Source: Cutibacterium sp. (GTDB lineage Bacteria > Actinomycetota > Actinomycetes > Propionibacteriales > Propionibacteriaceae). Taken from it: 64,000 bases of DNA. Below the pieces are notes generated by a model that did no database searches, was not told the DNA's origin, and saw nothing but the letters and a program-made list of their open reading frames with translations. The stretch lies in assembly GCF_030525615.1 (NCBI RefSeq), contig NZ_JAUNEJ010000002.1, positions 62,001 through 126,000 on the forward strand, written 5' to 3'. Shown here one piece after another: positions 1-9,218 of this stretch. The translations under genes were made by a program, and so were the position numbers. Every line of letters starts with the position of its first letter. Position 1 is the stretch's first letter.

Positions 1-438
1 GAGCACCCCCGCCTCGATCCCGGGATTCGCCGCCCCCATGGCTCGCCAGCGGACCCTTGCCATAGTGCCGATCTGAGGTAGGAAAAACCCCGCAATGCCA
101 CCGATGACGGCCACCAGCGGCCATGCGGCTCCCACTGCAGCTGCCACTCCTTCGGCGATGAGGGCGATACCACCGACCAGGGACTGCACCAACAACACCG
201 TGCGCTGACCGTGACGGTCGGTCAGGGCACCGAAGAAGGGAGACCCGACAGCGATGGCCAGTGCGACAATCCCGGCAGCCACCCCACCAGGCCCCAGACG
301 CCCGGACACCTGTGGGCTGGAAACAAGCAGCAGAGTGCCCAGCTGGCTCATGGCCAGGGGTAACCGAGCCATGGCCGAGACGGTGACAAATGTGCCGCCT
401 GGTAAGGAAAACAGCGTTCGATAGCTCACAGAGGACAT
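1..438 (-). CDS. MFS transporter, C-terminus cut by window edge
   Basis: The first 146 codons of a major facilitator transporter, reading leftward off the window. The visible part starts MSSVSYRTLFSLPGG, contains hydrophobic segments and, near residue 75, a GALTDRHGQR motif that matches the MFS loop 2-3 signature (GxLaDrxGrr). The ATG at 438 has an AGAGG ribosome site about 8 bases upstream, which supports this start. The substrate cannot be told. It is oriented with the M20 peptidase gene but separated from it by 167 bases without a gene. Confidence 0.8.
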   Translation of the reverse strand, partial: MSSVSYRTLFSLPGGTFVTVSAMARLPLAMSQLGTLLLVSSPQVSGRLGPGGVAAGIVALAIAVGSPFFGALTDRHGQRTVLLVQSLVGGIALIAEGVAAAVGAAWPLVAVIGGIAGFFLPQIGTMARVRWRAMGAANPGIEAGVL

Positions 439-605
439 GGACAGACCTCTCGATGACGGGGACACGTACCTGTCCGCGTCTGCCCACCCTTCTGACGCGG
501 GCCCCGGTGATCGTTCCTCGTACCAGACGTCCCGGACCCTGCCTACCGGAACAACCGGAGGCAGGATCACTCTACGCGGGAACGTCTTTCAGTGGAACTT
601 GGGAC
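439..605. other. Intergenic region without a recognisable gene
   Basis: The stretch between the M20 peptidase stop and the MFS start. Short open frames here have no ribosome site and unlikely composition. It presumably holds the MFS promoter, but no clear -10/-35 pair was seen. Confidence 0.4.
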
Positions 606-1949
606 TCACTCGGCCAAGCCGGCAAGCATGAGAGCTTCGGTGAGGATAGCCCGACGGAAGTCTCCCAGGTGCAAGGACTCGTCAATGCCGTGCATACGTG
701 ACTGCGGGTCAGTGACGGCTGTCACCAGGACAGTGGCCTGTGGGAAGGCATTCTGCAAGTCAGTCACCAGCGGGATGGCACCGCCGGTACCCATTTCCAC
801 TGGCTCCCGCCCCCAAGCCAGCTTGAAGGCCTCGTTGGCGACCTCGGCCTTGTCACCGGTGAAGGGAACGATTCCGGGCTGACCAAGCTGGCCAGGAGTC
901 ACTGTGATGTGGGCACCGAACTCGACATGAGACTCCAAATGTTTGACGAGGGCCTCCATGGCCTCACCGGCGTCTTGACCAGGGGCAACGCGCAAGCTGA
1001 TCTTGGCGCGGGCACTCGCAGGCAGGACATTGATGGCGTCCTTGACCGGAGTGGCGTCGATAGCAACGACGGTAACCGACGGCTTGGTCCACATCTTCTC
1101 GACGGCGCGTCCTTGACCAACCCACTGCACTCCATCGAGAACAGCCGTCTCCTCACGCAGTCGATCCTCCGGGTAGTCCAGCTGCGGTCCGGCAAACCCT
1201 TTCAGCCCGTCGACGGTCACCTCACCGGTCTCGTCGTGCAGTGTGGCAATGAGACGGCACAGCGTCGTCAAGGCGTCCGGGACGATTCCGCCGAACTGGC
1301 CGGAGTGCAGGGCATGGTCAAGGGTGGAAACCTCCACAACACAGTCAACGACACCGCGCAGGGTGGTTGTCAGGGAAGGCACCCCCTGGGTCCAGTTGAC
1401 AGAATCCGCGATAACGATGACGTCAGCGGACAATTCCTCCTTGTGATTGGCGATAATGGCTTCCATCGACGGAGAGCCAATCTCCTCCTCACCCTCAACG
1501 AACAGGGTGACGCCGACCGGAGGCTTGCCGTCGAAGGCACGAATTGCAGCCAGATGAGCTGCCACGCCGCCTTTGTCGTCTGCAGTGCCGCGACCGAAGA
1601 GACGCTCACCCTTAGTGGTGGCGACGAAGGGGTCAGTATGCCATTCGTCCAGGTTGCCGGTGGGCTGGACGTCGCCGTGGGAGTACAGCAGAACAGTAGG
1701 TTTGCCCTCGGGGGCCGGCCAATGGGCGATGACTGCAGGCAGGCCGTCGTTCTCAGTGATGACGTTGACCTCAGCCGCGCCAGCCTCCTTAGCGGCAGCC
1801 GCGACGAATTCGGCTCCGGACCTCACATCGTCGGGGTTTTGCGAACTGATCGACGGCACCGCGACGTGACGAGTCAGCTGCTCGACGGCACCGTCGAAAC
1901 CAGCATCCACTTTGGCGGACAGATCATGGAGAACACGCGAAAGATCCAT
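606..1949 (-). CDS. M20-family dipeptidase (metallopeptidase)
   Basis: A 447-residue zinc peptidase of the M20/M25/M40 family, probably a cytoplasmic dipeptidase. Metal-site motifs are in order: SHGDVQP at 90-96 (His91, Asp93), GRGTADDKGG at 119-128 with the bridging Asp, EGEEEIGSP at 152-160 with the catalytic Glu pair, and a C-terminal MHGIDE with the last His ligand. The middle third is the family's dimerisation lid. It lies downstream of purL on the same strand with a 46-base gap and may be co-transcribed, but no functional link to purine synthesis is known. The exact substrate is not predictable; carnosinase-like dipeptidases have the same architecture. Confidence 0.88.
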   Translation of the reverse strand: MDLSRVLHDLSAKVDAGFDGAVEQLTRHVAVPSISSQNPDDVRSGAEFVAAAAKEAGAAEVNVITENDGLPAVIAHWPAPEGKPTVLLYSHGDVQPTGNLDEWHTDPFVATTKGERLFGRGTADDKGGVAAHLAAIRAFDGKPPVGVTLFVEGEEEIGSPSMEAIIANHKEELSADVIVIADSVNWTQGVPSLTTTLRGVVDCVVEVSTLDHALHSGQFGGIVPDALTTLCRLIATLHDETGEVTVDGLKGFAGPQLDYPEDRLREETAVLDGVQWVGQGRAVEKMWTKPSVTVVAIDATPVKDAINVLPASARAKISLRVAPGQDAGEAMEALVKHLESHVEFGAHITVTPGQLGQPGIVPFTGDKAEVANEAFKLAWGREPVEMGTGGAIPLVTDLQNAFPQATVLVTAVTDPQSRMHGIDESLHLGDFRRAILTEALMLAGLAE

Positions 1950-1995
1950 ACTGAGAGTCTACGGCCCACAACCCGTCACGATCACGGTCAAGGGG

Positions 1996-4254
1996 TCACT
2001 CCCCCATGGCAGCCGGAATCGGCTTGCGCCAGGTGCGGTCGATCTCATCGAGGGACAGACTGAACAGTCCGTTGACCTCCAACTTGCCGTGATCGATGAC
2101 CTCGCCAATGCGGACAACCGGCACGCCGTGCTCCTGACACAGATCGGTGAATTCCCGGTAGTCGGCACCAGACAGCGAGACGATGGCGCGAGCCGGAGAC
2201 TCCGAGAACAGCACCACCGAGGGTTCTCCCTCGGGCAGGGTGATCGACACCCCTAGCCCGCCCAACAGAGAACTCTCCACGAGGGCCTGAGACAAGCCGC
2301 CGTCAGACAGGTCGTGGGCGCTGGATAGCAGACCGCGCTTGGCGGCCTCCCCCATGACTGCGGCCAAGGCCTTCTCGGCAGGCAGGTTGGGCATAGGCGG
2401 CATACCACCTAGATGTCCGGCGTGGATGACGTCGTCGTAGACCGATCCGCCAAACTCACACTTCGTGACCCCGAGCAGCAGGATGGCGTCACCGTCGTGA
2501 CCGAAAGCTGAGGGGATACGGGTGCGGACGTCGTCGATGACACCGAGCACCCCGACCAACGGAGTAGGCCGGATGGACTCGTCACCAGTGCGGTTGTGCA
2601 GTGAGACGTTGCCGCCGGTGACCGGCACTCCGAGTTCACGGCAGCCGTCGACCAGACCAAGGACAGTCTCGTCAAACTGCCACATGACGTCGGGATCGTA
2701 GGGGGAGCCGTAGTTGAGGCAGTCGGTGACGGCCACCGGGGTAGCCCCGCTGACGGCGACGTTGCGATAGGCCTCGCACAGCGCCAACTGGGCCCCCAGG
2801 TAGGGGTTGAGGGTGGTTTGGCGGCCATTGGCGTCCACCGACAGTGCGATTCCGAGGTTGGTCTCCTCGTCAACCCGAATCATGCCGGCGTCATTGGGCT
2901 GGGCCAGCACCGTGTTGCCGCGCACAAAACGGTCGTACTGGTCGGTGATCCAGGAACGGTCACACAGGTGGGGGGAACCGACCAGAGCCAGCAGAGCGCC
3001 TGCCAGTCCCTCCCCTGAGTTGTCACGCGGAAGGCTGTTGGCGTCATTCCCATTGAGTTCGTCGATCCACCACGGGCGAGCCGACGGCATATCGAGGACC
3101 GGCCCGTCATGGGCGACAGTGTGCGGATCAACGTCAACAATCCGCTCACCATGCCAATCAACGTGGAGACGACCAGTGTCAGTGACCTCACCAATGACGG
3201 TGGCAGCCACTCCCCAGTGTTCGCAGATCTCCATGAACTTGTCGAGCTGGTCCGGACGCACCACGGCGGCCATCCGCTCTTGGGACTCGCTCATGAGGAT
3301 TTCCTCGGGGGCGAGGTTCGGGTCTCGCAGCGGAACGCGATCAAGTTCGATGTGCATACCCCCGTCACCGGCACTGGCGAGTTCGGAGGTGGCACACGAG
3401 ATTCCAGCCGCACCGAAGTCCTGCAGGGCCTCGACGACACCGGCGTTGAACAGGTCAAGGGTGCATTCGATGAGCAGCTTCTCCATGAAGGGGTCACCCA
3501 CCTGGACGCTGGGTCGCTTGGACTCACCGCCAGCGGCAAAAGACTCGGAGGCCAGAATCGACGCGCCGCCGATACCGTCGCCACCGGTGGCAGCACCGAA
3601 GAGGATGACGAGATTACCGACGCCGGACGCTTTCGCGAATTGCAGATCTTCGTGGCGAAGCACACCGACGCACAGCGCGTTGACCAGCGGATTTCCGTAG
3701 TAGGTGGGGTCGAAGAGGGTTTGGCCGCCGATCGTCGGCAGGCCTAAGCAGTTACCGTAGTCGGCAATGCCGGAGACGACACCGGGCAGTACTCGGGCAG
3801 TATCAGGGCGGTCGAGGGGTCCGAAGGCCAGCGCATTCATAACACCGATCGGCCGAGCACCCATGGCCATGATGTCGCGAACAATGCCGCCAACTCCGGT
3901 CGCTGCGCCTTGGTGAGGTTCGACATAGGACGGGTGGTTGTGAGACTCCGCCTTGAAAGTGACAGCCAACCCATTGCCGATGTCCACGACACCGGCGTTG
4001 TCTCCGATGCCTGCCAGCAACGGACCGAGTGGCGTGCGCTGAGGCAGGTCACCGAAACGTCGCAGGTACTTCTTCGACGACTTGTACGAGCAGTGCTCGG
4101 ACCACATCACTGAGTACATGGCGAGCTCACCGCCGGTCGGGCGGCGTCCCAGAATCTCCCGGATGTGCTGGTACTCGTCGGCCGACAACCCCAATTCAGC
4201 CCATGGCTGTTCGACGTCGGGAGTGCTGACGGCGTTCTCAACTGTGTCTGCCAC
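1996..4254 (-). CDS. purL: Phosphoribosylformylglycinamidine synthase subunit PurL
   Basis: The 752-residue small-type PurL, the ATP-dependent synthase that converts FGAR to FGAM in purine synthesis, using ammonia delivered by PurQ and assembled with Pur[11 protein letters not shown] (51-60) and ESHNHPS (103-109) are the family active-site motifs, and the two PurM-like halves follow. PurQ and PurS are encoded about 4.5-6 kb upstream on the same strand, so the three-part complex is complete in this window. The start is a GTG at 4254 with no Shine-Dalgarno sequence; a TAGATT hexamer ends six bases before the GTG, so a leaderless transcript is possible. Confidence 0.96.
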   Translation of the reverse strand: MADTVENAVSTPDVEQPWAELGLSADEYQHIREILGRRPTGGELAMYSVMWSEHCSYKSSKKYLRRFGDLPQRTPLGPLLAGIGDNAGVVDIGNGLAVTFKAESHNHPSYVEPHQGAATGVGGIVRDIMAMGARPIGVMNALAFGPLDRPDTARVLPGVVSGIADYGNCLGLPTIGGQTLFDPTYYGNPLVNALCVGVLRHEDLQFAKASGVGNLVILFGAATGGDGIGGASILASESFAAGGESKRPSVQVGDPFMEKLLIECTLDLFNAGVVEALQDFGAAGISCATSELASAGDGGMHIELDRVPLRDPNLAPEEILMSESQERMAAVVRPDQLDKFMEICEHWGVAATVIGEVTDTGRLHVDWHGERIVDVDPHTVAHDGPVLDMPSARPWWIDELNGNDANSLPRDNSGEGLAGALLALVGSPHLCDRSWITDQYDRFVRGNTVLAQPNDAGMIRVDEETNLGIALSVDANGRQTTLNPYLGAQLALCEAYRNVAVSGATPVAVTDCLNYGSPYDPDVMWQFDETVLGLVDGCRELGVPVTGGNVSLHNRTGDESIRPTPLVGVLGVIDDVRTRIPSAFGHDGDAILLLGVTKCEFGGSVYDDVIHAGHLGGMPPMPNLPAEKALAAVMGEAAKRGLLSSAHDLSDGGLSQALVESSLLGGLGVSITLPEGEPSVVLFSESPARAIVSLSGADYREFTDLCQEHGVPVVRIGEVIDHGKLEVNGLFSLSLDEIDRTWRKPIPAAMGE

Positions 4255-4393
4255 AGGACAAATCTAGCCGTTTACTGACGCCATTGCCGCCCAACCACGT
4301 ATGCCACACACCTTGAGAACTTCAGCACGTACCCCCGTCAACCGTCCCGTCGTTGTCGCAACGCCGGACGATTCGCCACTGAGCAACCTTCCA

Positions 4394-6928
4394 TCAGCTG
4401 TTGTAGTGGCGGGCAGTCTCGGCACGAGCAGCCGCGTCACGACGCTCCTTGACCATCCGCGCCAAGCCACCCGAGGCCGACGGATGATCCGCCAACCACC
4501 GATCAGCCTTCTCTGCGACATCGCCATCCGGGAACAACCCGACGACCAGACGCTGGGCCATCTCGATCGGGAACTCCTGCCAGATCTGTTCGAGGTCGTC
4601 AAAGTAGGAGCCATTGAGACCGGCAAAGGTCTGGGTTCCCAGCGGGGTGCGCAGACCCTCGATCAGAGCCAAGCAGTGCTCATTGGACAACTCGCCAGGA
4701 GTGCGCAAGCGCCGGTACGCCTGCTGCTTAGCATCGTCGTCGGGGCGGGCTGTCAGGGCAGCCATGTGGTGAGCGACACCGGTCTTGGTGTGGTCACGCT
4801 CCAGCTCAGCATTCAGGTCCTCGACGCTGGCTTGACCAAGGGCCGCCAGGGCCATCCACGCCTGCCATCTCAGCTCAGGATCGACGACCAGACCCGCGAC
4901 GTTGCCGTCGAGCAGGTCACGAACTCGATCAGCCGACTGCGGATCAGCTGCTGAGAGGGCCAGCGCGTGGCGAACCCAAATGCGCTGCAGATCGCTGCCA
5001 GGCTCAGCCCCGTCAAGACCCTGCCAAGCCCGGGCAGCCTCGGTCCGACGCGCGGTGTCACGGGCGGAATCGGGCAGATAGGTCTCCACAGCCGACCGCA
5101 GCTGTTGCAAGACAGTGGTGAGGATGGCCGGCTCGGTCTCCTTGGGGCCGTGCAAGGCGGCGGCGTCGAGGTAGTCCTGAACCTTGAGTTTGGCGTCGCG
5201 AACAGCGTTCCACAGCATGGACCACACCAGGGCGCGGGCCAGCGGGTTCGACAATCCAGACAGGTGCGCGAGCACGGTCTGAGTACCAGTGGCCCCCAGA
5301 CGCACCTTGGCGTAGGTGAAGTCGTCGTCGTTGATGAGGACAAGGTCCGGAACGGGCTTTCCAACTGCCTCGCGCACCGGAGTACGCGGCGAGGACAAGG
5401 TCACATCAATGAGGTCGGTGCGCACCAGATCGTCTCCCCGCAGGGAGTACAGACCGACGCGCAGGGTGTGGGGACGGCTGACGTCACGACCGGTACGCAC
5501 GTCAACAGAATCACGCACCACCGCGAGTTCCTGGACAACACCGTCGTCAGCGGTGAGTTCTGGCAGCAGGACGTCGGGGCCGGCGGTCTTGAGCCAGGCG
5601 TCCACCCACGAGGTCAAGTCCCGACCACACGCCTTCTCCAGATGGCGAATGAGGTCGTCGAGGGTGGCTGACGAAAAGGCCAGCTCTCGGAAGTAGTGAC
5701 GGGCCGCGCTGAAGAACTTGTCGACGCCGACGTGAGCAACAAGCTGTTTGAGTACAGACGCGCCCTTGGCGTAGGTAATGCCGTCGAAGTTCTGGCGTGC
5801 GGCCTCCAAGTCGACGATATCGGCGACAATCGGGTGGGTGGTCGACTGCTGGTCCGCAGTGTAGGCCCAAGCCTTGCGACCGACGGCGAAATTCGTCCAC
5901 GCCTCGCGGTATTCGGTGGCGTTGACCGAAGCGTGAGCGCCCATGTATTCGGCGAAAGACTCTTTTAGCCACAGGTCGTCCCACCACTTCGGGGTGACGA
6001 GATCACCGAACCACATATGTGCCATCTCGTGAAGGATGGTGTTGGCACGCCCGGCAAGCTCGGATCGAGTAGCCGGGCCACGGTGAATGTAGTCCTCAGT
6101 GAAGGTCACCAGTCCCGGATTCTCCATCGCACCAAGGTTGTACTCAGGAACAAAGATCTGGTCGTACTTGCCCCACGGATACGGGTAGCCGAAGGCGTCG
6201 TGGTAGAAGGCTAGTCCCTGCTTGGTGATCTTGAAGATCGCCTTGTAGTCCACGTACTTGGCCAGCGAAGCGCGGGCGAGGATTCCTAGCTGGACGGACT
6301 CTGAACCGTCGCGACAGTGCCACTCATCCTCGAATCGGACGTATGGTCCAGCGGCGATGGCGGTGAGGTAGGTCGACATCCGTGGTGTGAGGGCGAAGTC
6401 GTGCAGGATACCGTCTTCCTCCTCCCTGGAATCCTCATGGACTTGGTTGGAGACGACTCGCCATCCCTTTGGAGCCACGACGTCGAAGTCGACTTTGGCT
6501 TTAAGGTCAGGTTGCTCAAAGACGGTGTACATACGTCGGGAATCGGCGGCCTCAAAGTGGGTGTAGAGATAGACCTTGCCGTCGGCTGGGTCAACGAACC
6601 TGTGTAACCCCTGACCGGTGTGCTGGTAAGGCAGTTTGGCGGTGACGATGACGAGGTTCTTGCGGTGGGTGCGCAGCCCGTGGAGCTGAATGCGCGAGCC
6701 GTCGTACTCCGGTTCGACCTCCTCACCGTTGACGATCACCGATTCGATGTCGGCGTCAAGCAGGTCCACGAAGGTATCAGACTCCTTGGAGGAGAATCGC
6801 AACCTAGTGTTGGAGGCGAAGTGGGTAGCCCCATCAGCGTCGGCTCCCCGCACGTCAATGCGGACGTGGTACCGCTCGACCTTGATGATCTCGGACCGGT
6901 GACGGGCTTCCTCGCGGGTCAGATTCAT
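4394..6928 (-). CDS. pepN: Aminopeptidase N (M1 family)
   Basis: An 844-residue actinobacterial-type PepN that removes N-terminal residues from peptides in the cytoplasm. The substrate-anchoring GAMEN motif is at about 266-270, the zinc motif HEMAH at 300-304, and the distal Glu ligand in WLKESFAEY about 19 residues later. The C-terminal alpha-helical ERAP1-like domain fills the last 400 residues. The open frame extends 18 codons upstream, but the ATG at 6928 has a GGAAG ribosome site at good spacing and gives the family N-terminus (MNLTREEARHR), so that start is chosen. It is followed by purL after 139 bases. Confidence 0.95.
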   Translation of the reverse strand: MNLTREEARHRSEIIKVERYHVRIDVRGADADGATHFASNTRLRFSSKESDTFVDLLDADIESVIVNGEEVEPEYDGSRIQLHGLRTHRKNLVIVTAKLPYQHTGQGLHRFVDPADGKVYLYTHFEAADSRRMYTVFEQPDLKAKVDFDVVAPKGWRVVSNQVHEDSREEEDGILHDFALTPRMSTYLTAIAAGPYVRFEDEWHCRDGSESVQLGILARASLAKYVDYKAIFKITKQGLAFYHDAFGYPYPWGKYDQIFVPEYNLGAMENPGLVTFTEDYIHRGPATRSELAGRANTILHEMAHMWFGDLVTPKWWDDLWLKESFAEYMGAHASVNATEYREAWTNFAVGRKAWAYTADQQSTTHPIVADIVDLEAARQNFDGITYAKGASVLKQLVAHVGVDKFFSAARHYFRELAFSSATLDDLIRHLEKACGRDLTSWVDAWLKTAGPDVLLPELTADDGVVQELAVVRDSVDVRTGRDVSRPHTLRVGLYSLRGDDLVRTDLIDVTLSSPRTPVREAVGKPVPDLVLINDDDFTYAKVRLGATGTQTVLAHLSGLSNPLARALVWSMLWNAVRDAKLKVQDYLDAAALHGPKETEPAILTTVLQQLRSAVETYLPDSARDTARRTEAARAWQGLDGAEPGSDLQRIWVRHALALSAADPQSADRVRDLLDGNVAGLVVDPELRWQAWMALAALGQASVEDLNAELERDHTKTGVAHHMAALTARPDDDAKQQAYRRLRTPGELSNEHCLALIEGLRTPLGTQTFAGLNGSYFDDLEQIWQEFPIEMAQRLVVGLFPDGDVAEKADRWLADHPSASGGLARMVKERRDAAARAETARHYNS

Positions 6929-7083
6929 GCTCACGGCTTCCAGGGTAGTTGGTGGAATGGGCAATGCGCCGGTAACGAGCACAGCGGACCGTAGGAGTTG
7001 ACCTGTTCGCCAGCACGACCTGAATCCGCAGGCCTGTGTTTCGGTGTCTCGTCACGACCCAACCCCACGCTTTGCGTCAGAAC

Positions 7084-7226
7084 TTGCGCCAAATCTGGAC
7101 GTCCCAGTGGTAGTTGCGCCAGATTTGCGCAGTTGCGCCAGAAACCGAACACTCCAGTGGCAGCTGCGCCAATTTTGTGCAGTTGCGCCACGTTTGCACG
7201 ACGCAGGTGTACAAACGTGGCGCAAC
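7084..7226. repeat. TTGCGCCA repeat cluster ending in a perfect hairpin
   Basis: The 493-base gap between pepN and the sugar kinase has no convincing gene but holds a repeat cluster. TTGCGCCA or CTGCGCCA occurs at about 7084, 7114, 7133, 7163 and 7183. A segment beginning CCAGTGG and ending AGTTGCGCCA recurs with a period of about 50-60 bases. The last copy forms a 15-bp perfect inverted repeat (GTTGCGCCACGTTTG at 7182-7196 and its complement at 7212-7226) with a 15-base loop. No T-run follows on either side, so it is not a standard terminator. Short frames through it are artefacts of the repeat. Confidence 0.7.
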
Positions 7227-7421
7227 TGGCCAGCGGCGGGCGACATCAACCCCGCCGTCAATCCCGCCGACGCACCCGGTAGCACGCCCACCGTGAGTGA
7301 ACCCCTTCCGGTCGAAACTCATGCCCACTGCGTCTGATCGAACTACCTGACCGTCCTCGTCTCCCACGCGATCTCGGTCCCCGATGACCATGACGTCAGT
7401 TCTCCCCATACTCTTAGACCC

Positions 7422-8384
7422 ATGAGTGATGTCACGCGAAGCGATTCCACCCCCACCGGTCCCGTCCTCGCCGTCGATGCCGGACAATCCAGCACCCGTG
7501 TCCGCTGCGAACCGGGTCCTTGGGGCCAGGGTTGGATGGTCACTTCATCCGGCGTACGTACTGCCATCCCCCTCGCCCGACAGTTTGCGACAGTCATGGC
7601 TGACGTTGTGACGGCCCACCCTGAGGTCATCGGTTCCGACTGCACGGTGGCCATTGGGTCGTCGGGAGCCCGCGACGATGAAGATCCTGTTTCCATCCTG
7701 GAAGCCCTCAAACCCTACGGTGCCGCCCGGGTACTGCTGGCCCATGACTCCGTTACCTCTTACCTCGGTGCCTTGGGCGATCAGCTCGGTGTGGTGACGG
7801 CATCGGGAACCGGCGTCATTACCCTCGCCGTCGGCCACCACAATGTCGCCCGCGTCGATGGCTGGGGTTACGTCATTGGCGACGCCGGATCGGCCTTCTG
7901 GCTGGGCCGTCATGCCCTCGACGCCGTCATGCGAGCACATGACGGTCGCGGCGAACAAACCATCCTCAGTGACACTATTGGCGGTGACTTCGACGACATC
8001 GAGTCTGCTTACCTGGAACTCCACGCAGACCCACTCATGGTCTCACATATTGCCGCCTACTCTGCCAAGGTCACCGCTGCCGCCGAGGAGGGCGATCACG
8101 TCGCTCGTGGTATCTGCGTACGCGCCGCTCACGAGCTCGCCCATTCGACCGTCACGGGCCTGCGTCAGACCCATCTGACTGACTCGGACAGCCCCGCTGT
8201 TGGCCTGCTAGGTGGCGTCATGAGGTCCCAGCTCATCCATGCAGCGATTGTCGAGGAGATCTCCGTGGCGATGCCGGGAGCGCGTATCATCAAACCTCTG
8301 GGAGAAGGCCTCGACGGGGCCGCAGCACTGACAACCGTCAGCCCAGATTCCCCGCTCAGTCACCGCATCCACATTGCTCAATAA
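7422..8384 (+). CDS. BadF/BadG/BcrA/BcrD-type sugar kinase (GlcNAc kinase-like)
   Basis: A 320-residue member of the ASKHA fold ATPases. The N-terminus LAVDAGQSSTRVR is the phosphate-1 loop, HDSVTSYLGAL and ASGTGVITLAV are the phosphate-2 region and the sugar-binding turn, and GWGYVIGDAGSAFWLGR matches the N-acetylglucosamine kinase branch. The likely role is phosphorylation of an amino sugar such as GlcNAc in the cytoplasm; the exact sugar is inference. It stands alone on the plus strand between minus-strand genes. The ATG at 7422 has no strong ribosome site. A sialic-acid cluster 12 kb away lacks an obvious ManNAc kinase, so a wider amino-sugar role is possible but unproven. Confidence 0.8.
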   Translation: MSDVTRSDSTPTGPVLAVDAGQSSTRVRCEPGPWGQGWMVTSSGVRTAIPLARQFATVMADVVTAHPEVIGSDCTVAIGSSGARDDEDPVSILEALKPYGAARVLLAHDSVTSYLGALGDQLGVVTASGTGVITLAVGHHNVARVDGWGYVIGDAGSAFWLGRHALDAVMRAHDGRGEQTILSDTIGGDFDDIESAYLELHADPLMVSHIAAYSAKVTAAAEEGDHVARGICVRAAHELAHSTVTGLRQTHLTDSDSPAVGLLGGVMRSQLIHAAIVEEISVAMPGARIIKPLGEGLDGAAALTTVSPDSPLSHRIHIAQ

Positions 8385-8473
8385 CGACCGTCTCGCTCAG
8401 TAGCGACCTGCTTGCGCAGTCACAACCGGCTTGCGCAATAACAACCGACTTGCACAGTAGCAACCTGAGTCAC
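8379..8473. repeat. Five tandem 19-bp units overlapping the kinase stop
   Basis: Five direct units of exactly 19 bp begin at 8379, 8398, 8417, 8436 and 8455. The middle unit reads cagtcacaaccggcttgcg, and the others differ at a few positions. The first unit contains the kinase stop codon. There are no spacers, so this is a tandem repeat (VNTR-like) and not a CRISPR array. It lies in the 157-base convergent gap before purQ. Confidence 0.85.
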
Positions 8474-8541
8474 GAGCAATCGCAGTGACGACCGAGGGCT
8501 TAGGTACCGACGAGTGCCTCTCACCGACCGTCTGGAGAGAC

Positions 8542-9216
8542 TTACAGCTGAGCCGCCAAGAAAGCCAGCAACGACCGGAAGAACCCCAGCCCGTCAGTAC
8601 CAGCGCCGGTGAGTTCCTCGACGGAATGCTCCGGATGGGGCATTAAACCGACGACATTTCCCGCCTCATTGGTGATACCAGCGATGTCGTGGACCGAACC
8701 ATTCGGGTTAACGGTGTAACGAAAGACAACCTGCTTATTAGCTTCCAACGCCGCCAAGGTTGCATCGTCAGCAACATAGTTGCCCTCACCGTGCTTGGCC
8801 GCGATGTGAATGCGCTGGCTGGGTCGAAAGGCGCAAGTCCATACGGTGTCGACGCTAGCCACCTGCAGCTGCTGTACTGAACAGTGGAAACGTCGCTTCT
8901 CGTTGCGCATCAGGGTGCCGGGCAACAAGTGCGACTCACAGAGCACCTGGAATCCATTGCAGATACCGAGCACTGGCAGCCCAGCGTCCACTGCTCGGCG
9001 GATGGACGACATCACCGGTGAGGCCGCAGCCAAGGCACCGGCGCGCAGGTAGTCACCGTAGGAGAAACCACCCGGGAGAATCACGGCGTCGACCCCGGCC
9101 AAATCGGTTGAGGCGTACCACAGCGATACGGGTTCAGCCCCGGCAAGGCGCACCGCCCTCGCGGCATCCTGATCGTCAAGGGTTCCGGGGAAGGTGACGA
9201 CTCCGATACGTGCCAT
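8542..9216 (-). CDS. purQ: Phosphoribosylformylglycinamidine synthase subunit PurQ (glutaminase)
   Basis: The 224-residue class I glutamine amidotransferase that makes ammonia for PurL. The nucleophile elbow is GICNGFQ at 84-90 (Cys86), the oxyanion strand [14 protein letters not shown] is at 48-61, and the catalytic His/Glu pair is in [10 protein letters not shown] near the C-terminus. The ATG has a strong GGAGG site that lies inside the last codons of the upstream purC-purS fusion. The two genes are 2 bases apart, so they are translationally linked and made together, as expected for partners in one complex. Confidence 0.97.
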   Translation of the reverse strand: MARIGVVTFPGTLDDQDAARAVRLAGAEPVSLWYASTDLAGVDAVILPGGFSYGDYLRAGALAAASPVMSSIRRAVDAGLPVLGICNGFQVLCESHLLPGTLMRNEKRRFHCSVQQLQVASVDTVWTCAFRPSQRIHIAAKHGEGNYVADDATLAALEANKQVVFRYTVNPNGSVHDIAGITNEAGNVVGLMPHPEHSVEELTGAGTDGLGFFRSLLAFLAAQL

Positions 9217-9218
9217 CG

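Noticed and set aside
909..2063. A 384-codon plus-strand frame
   Set aside because: Antisense to the M20 peptidase gene and running into purL; no ribosome site and no domain.
8379..8473. A CRISPR array
   Set aside because: The units are contiguous with no unique spacers and there are no cas genes; it is a tandem repeat.
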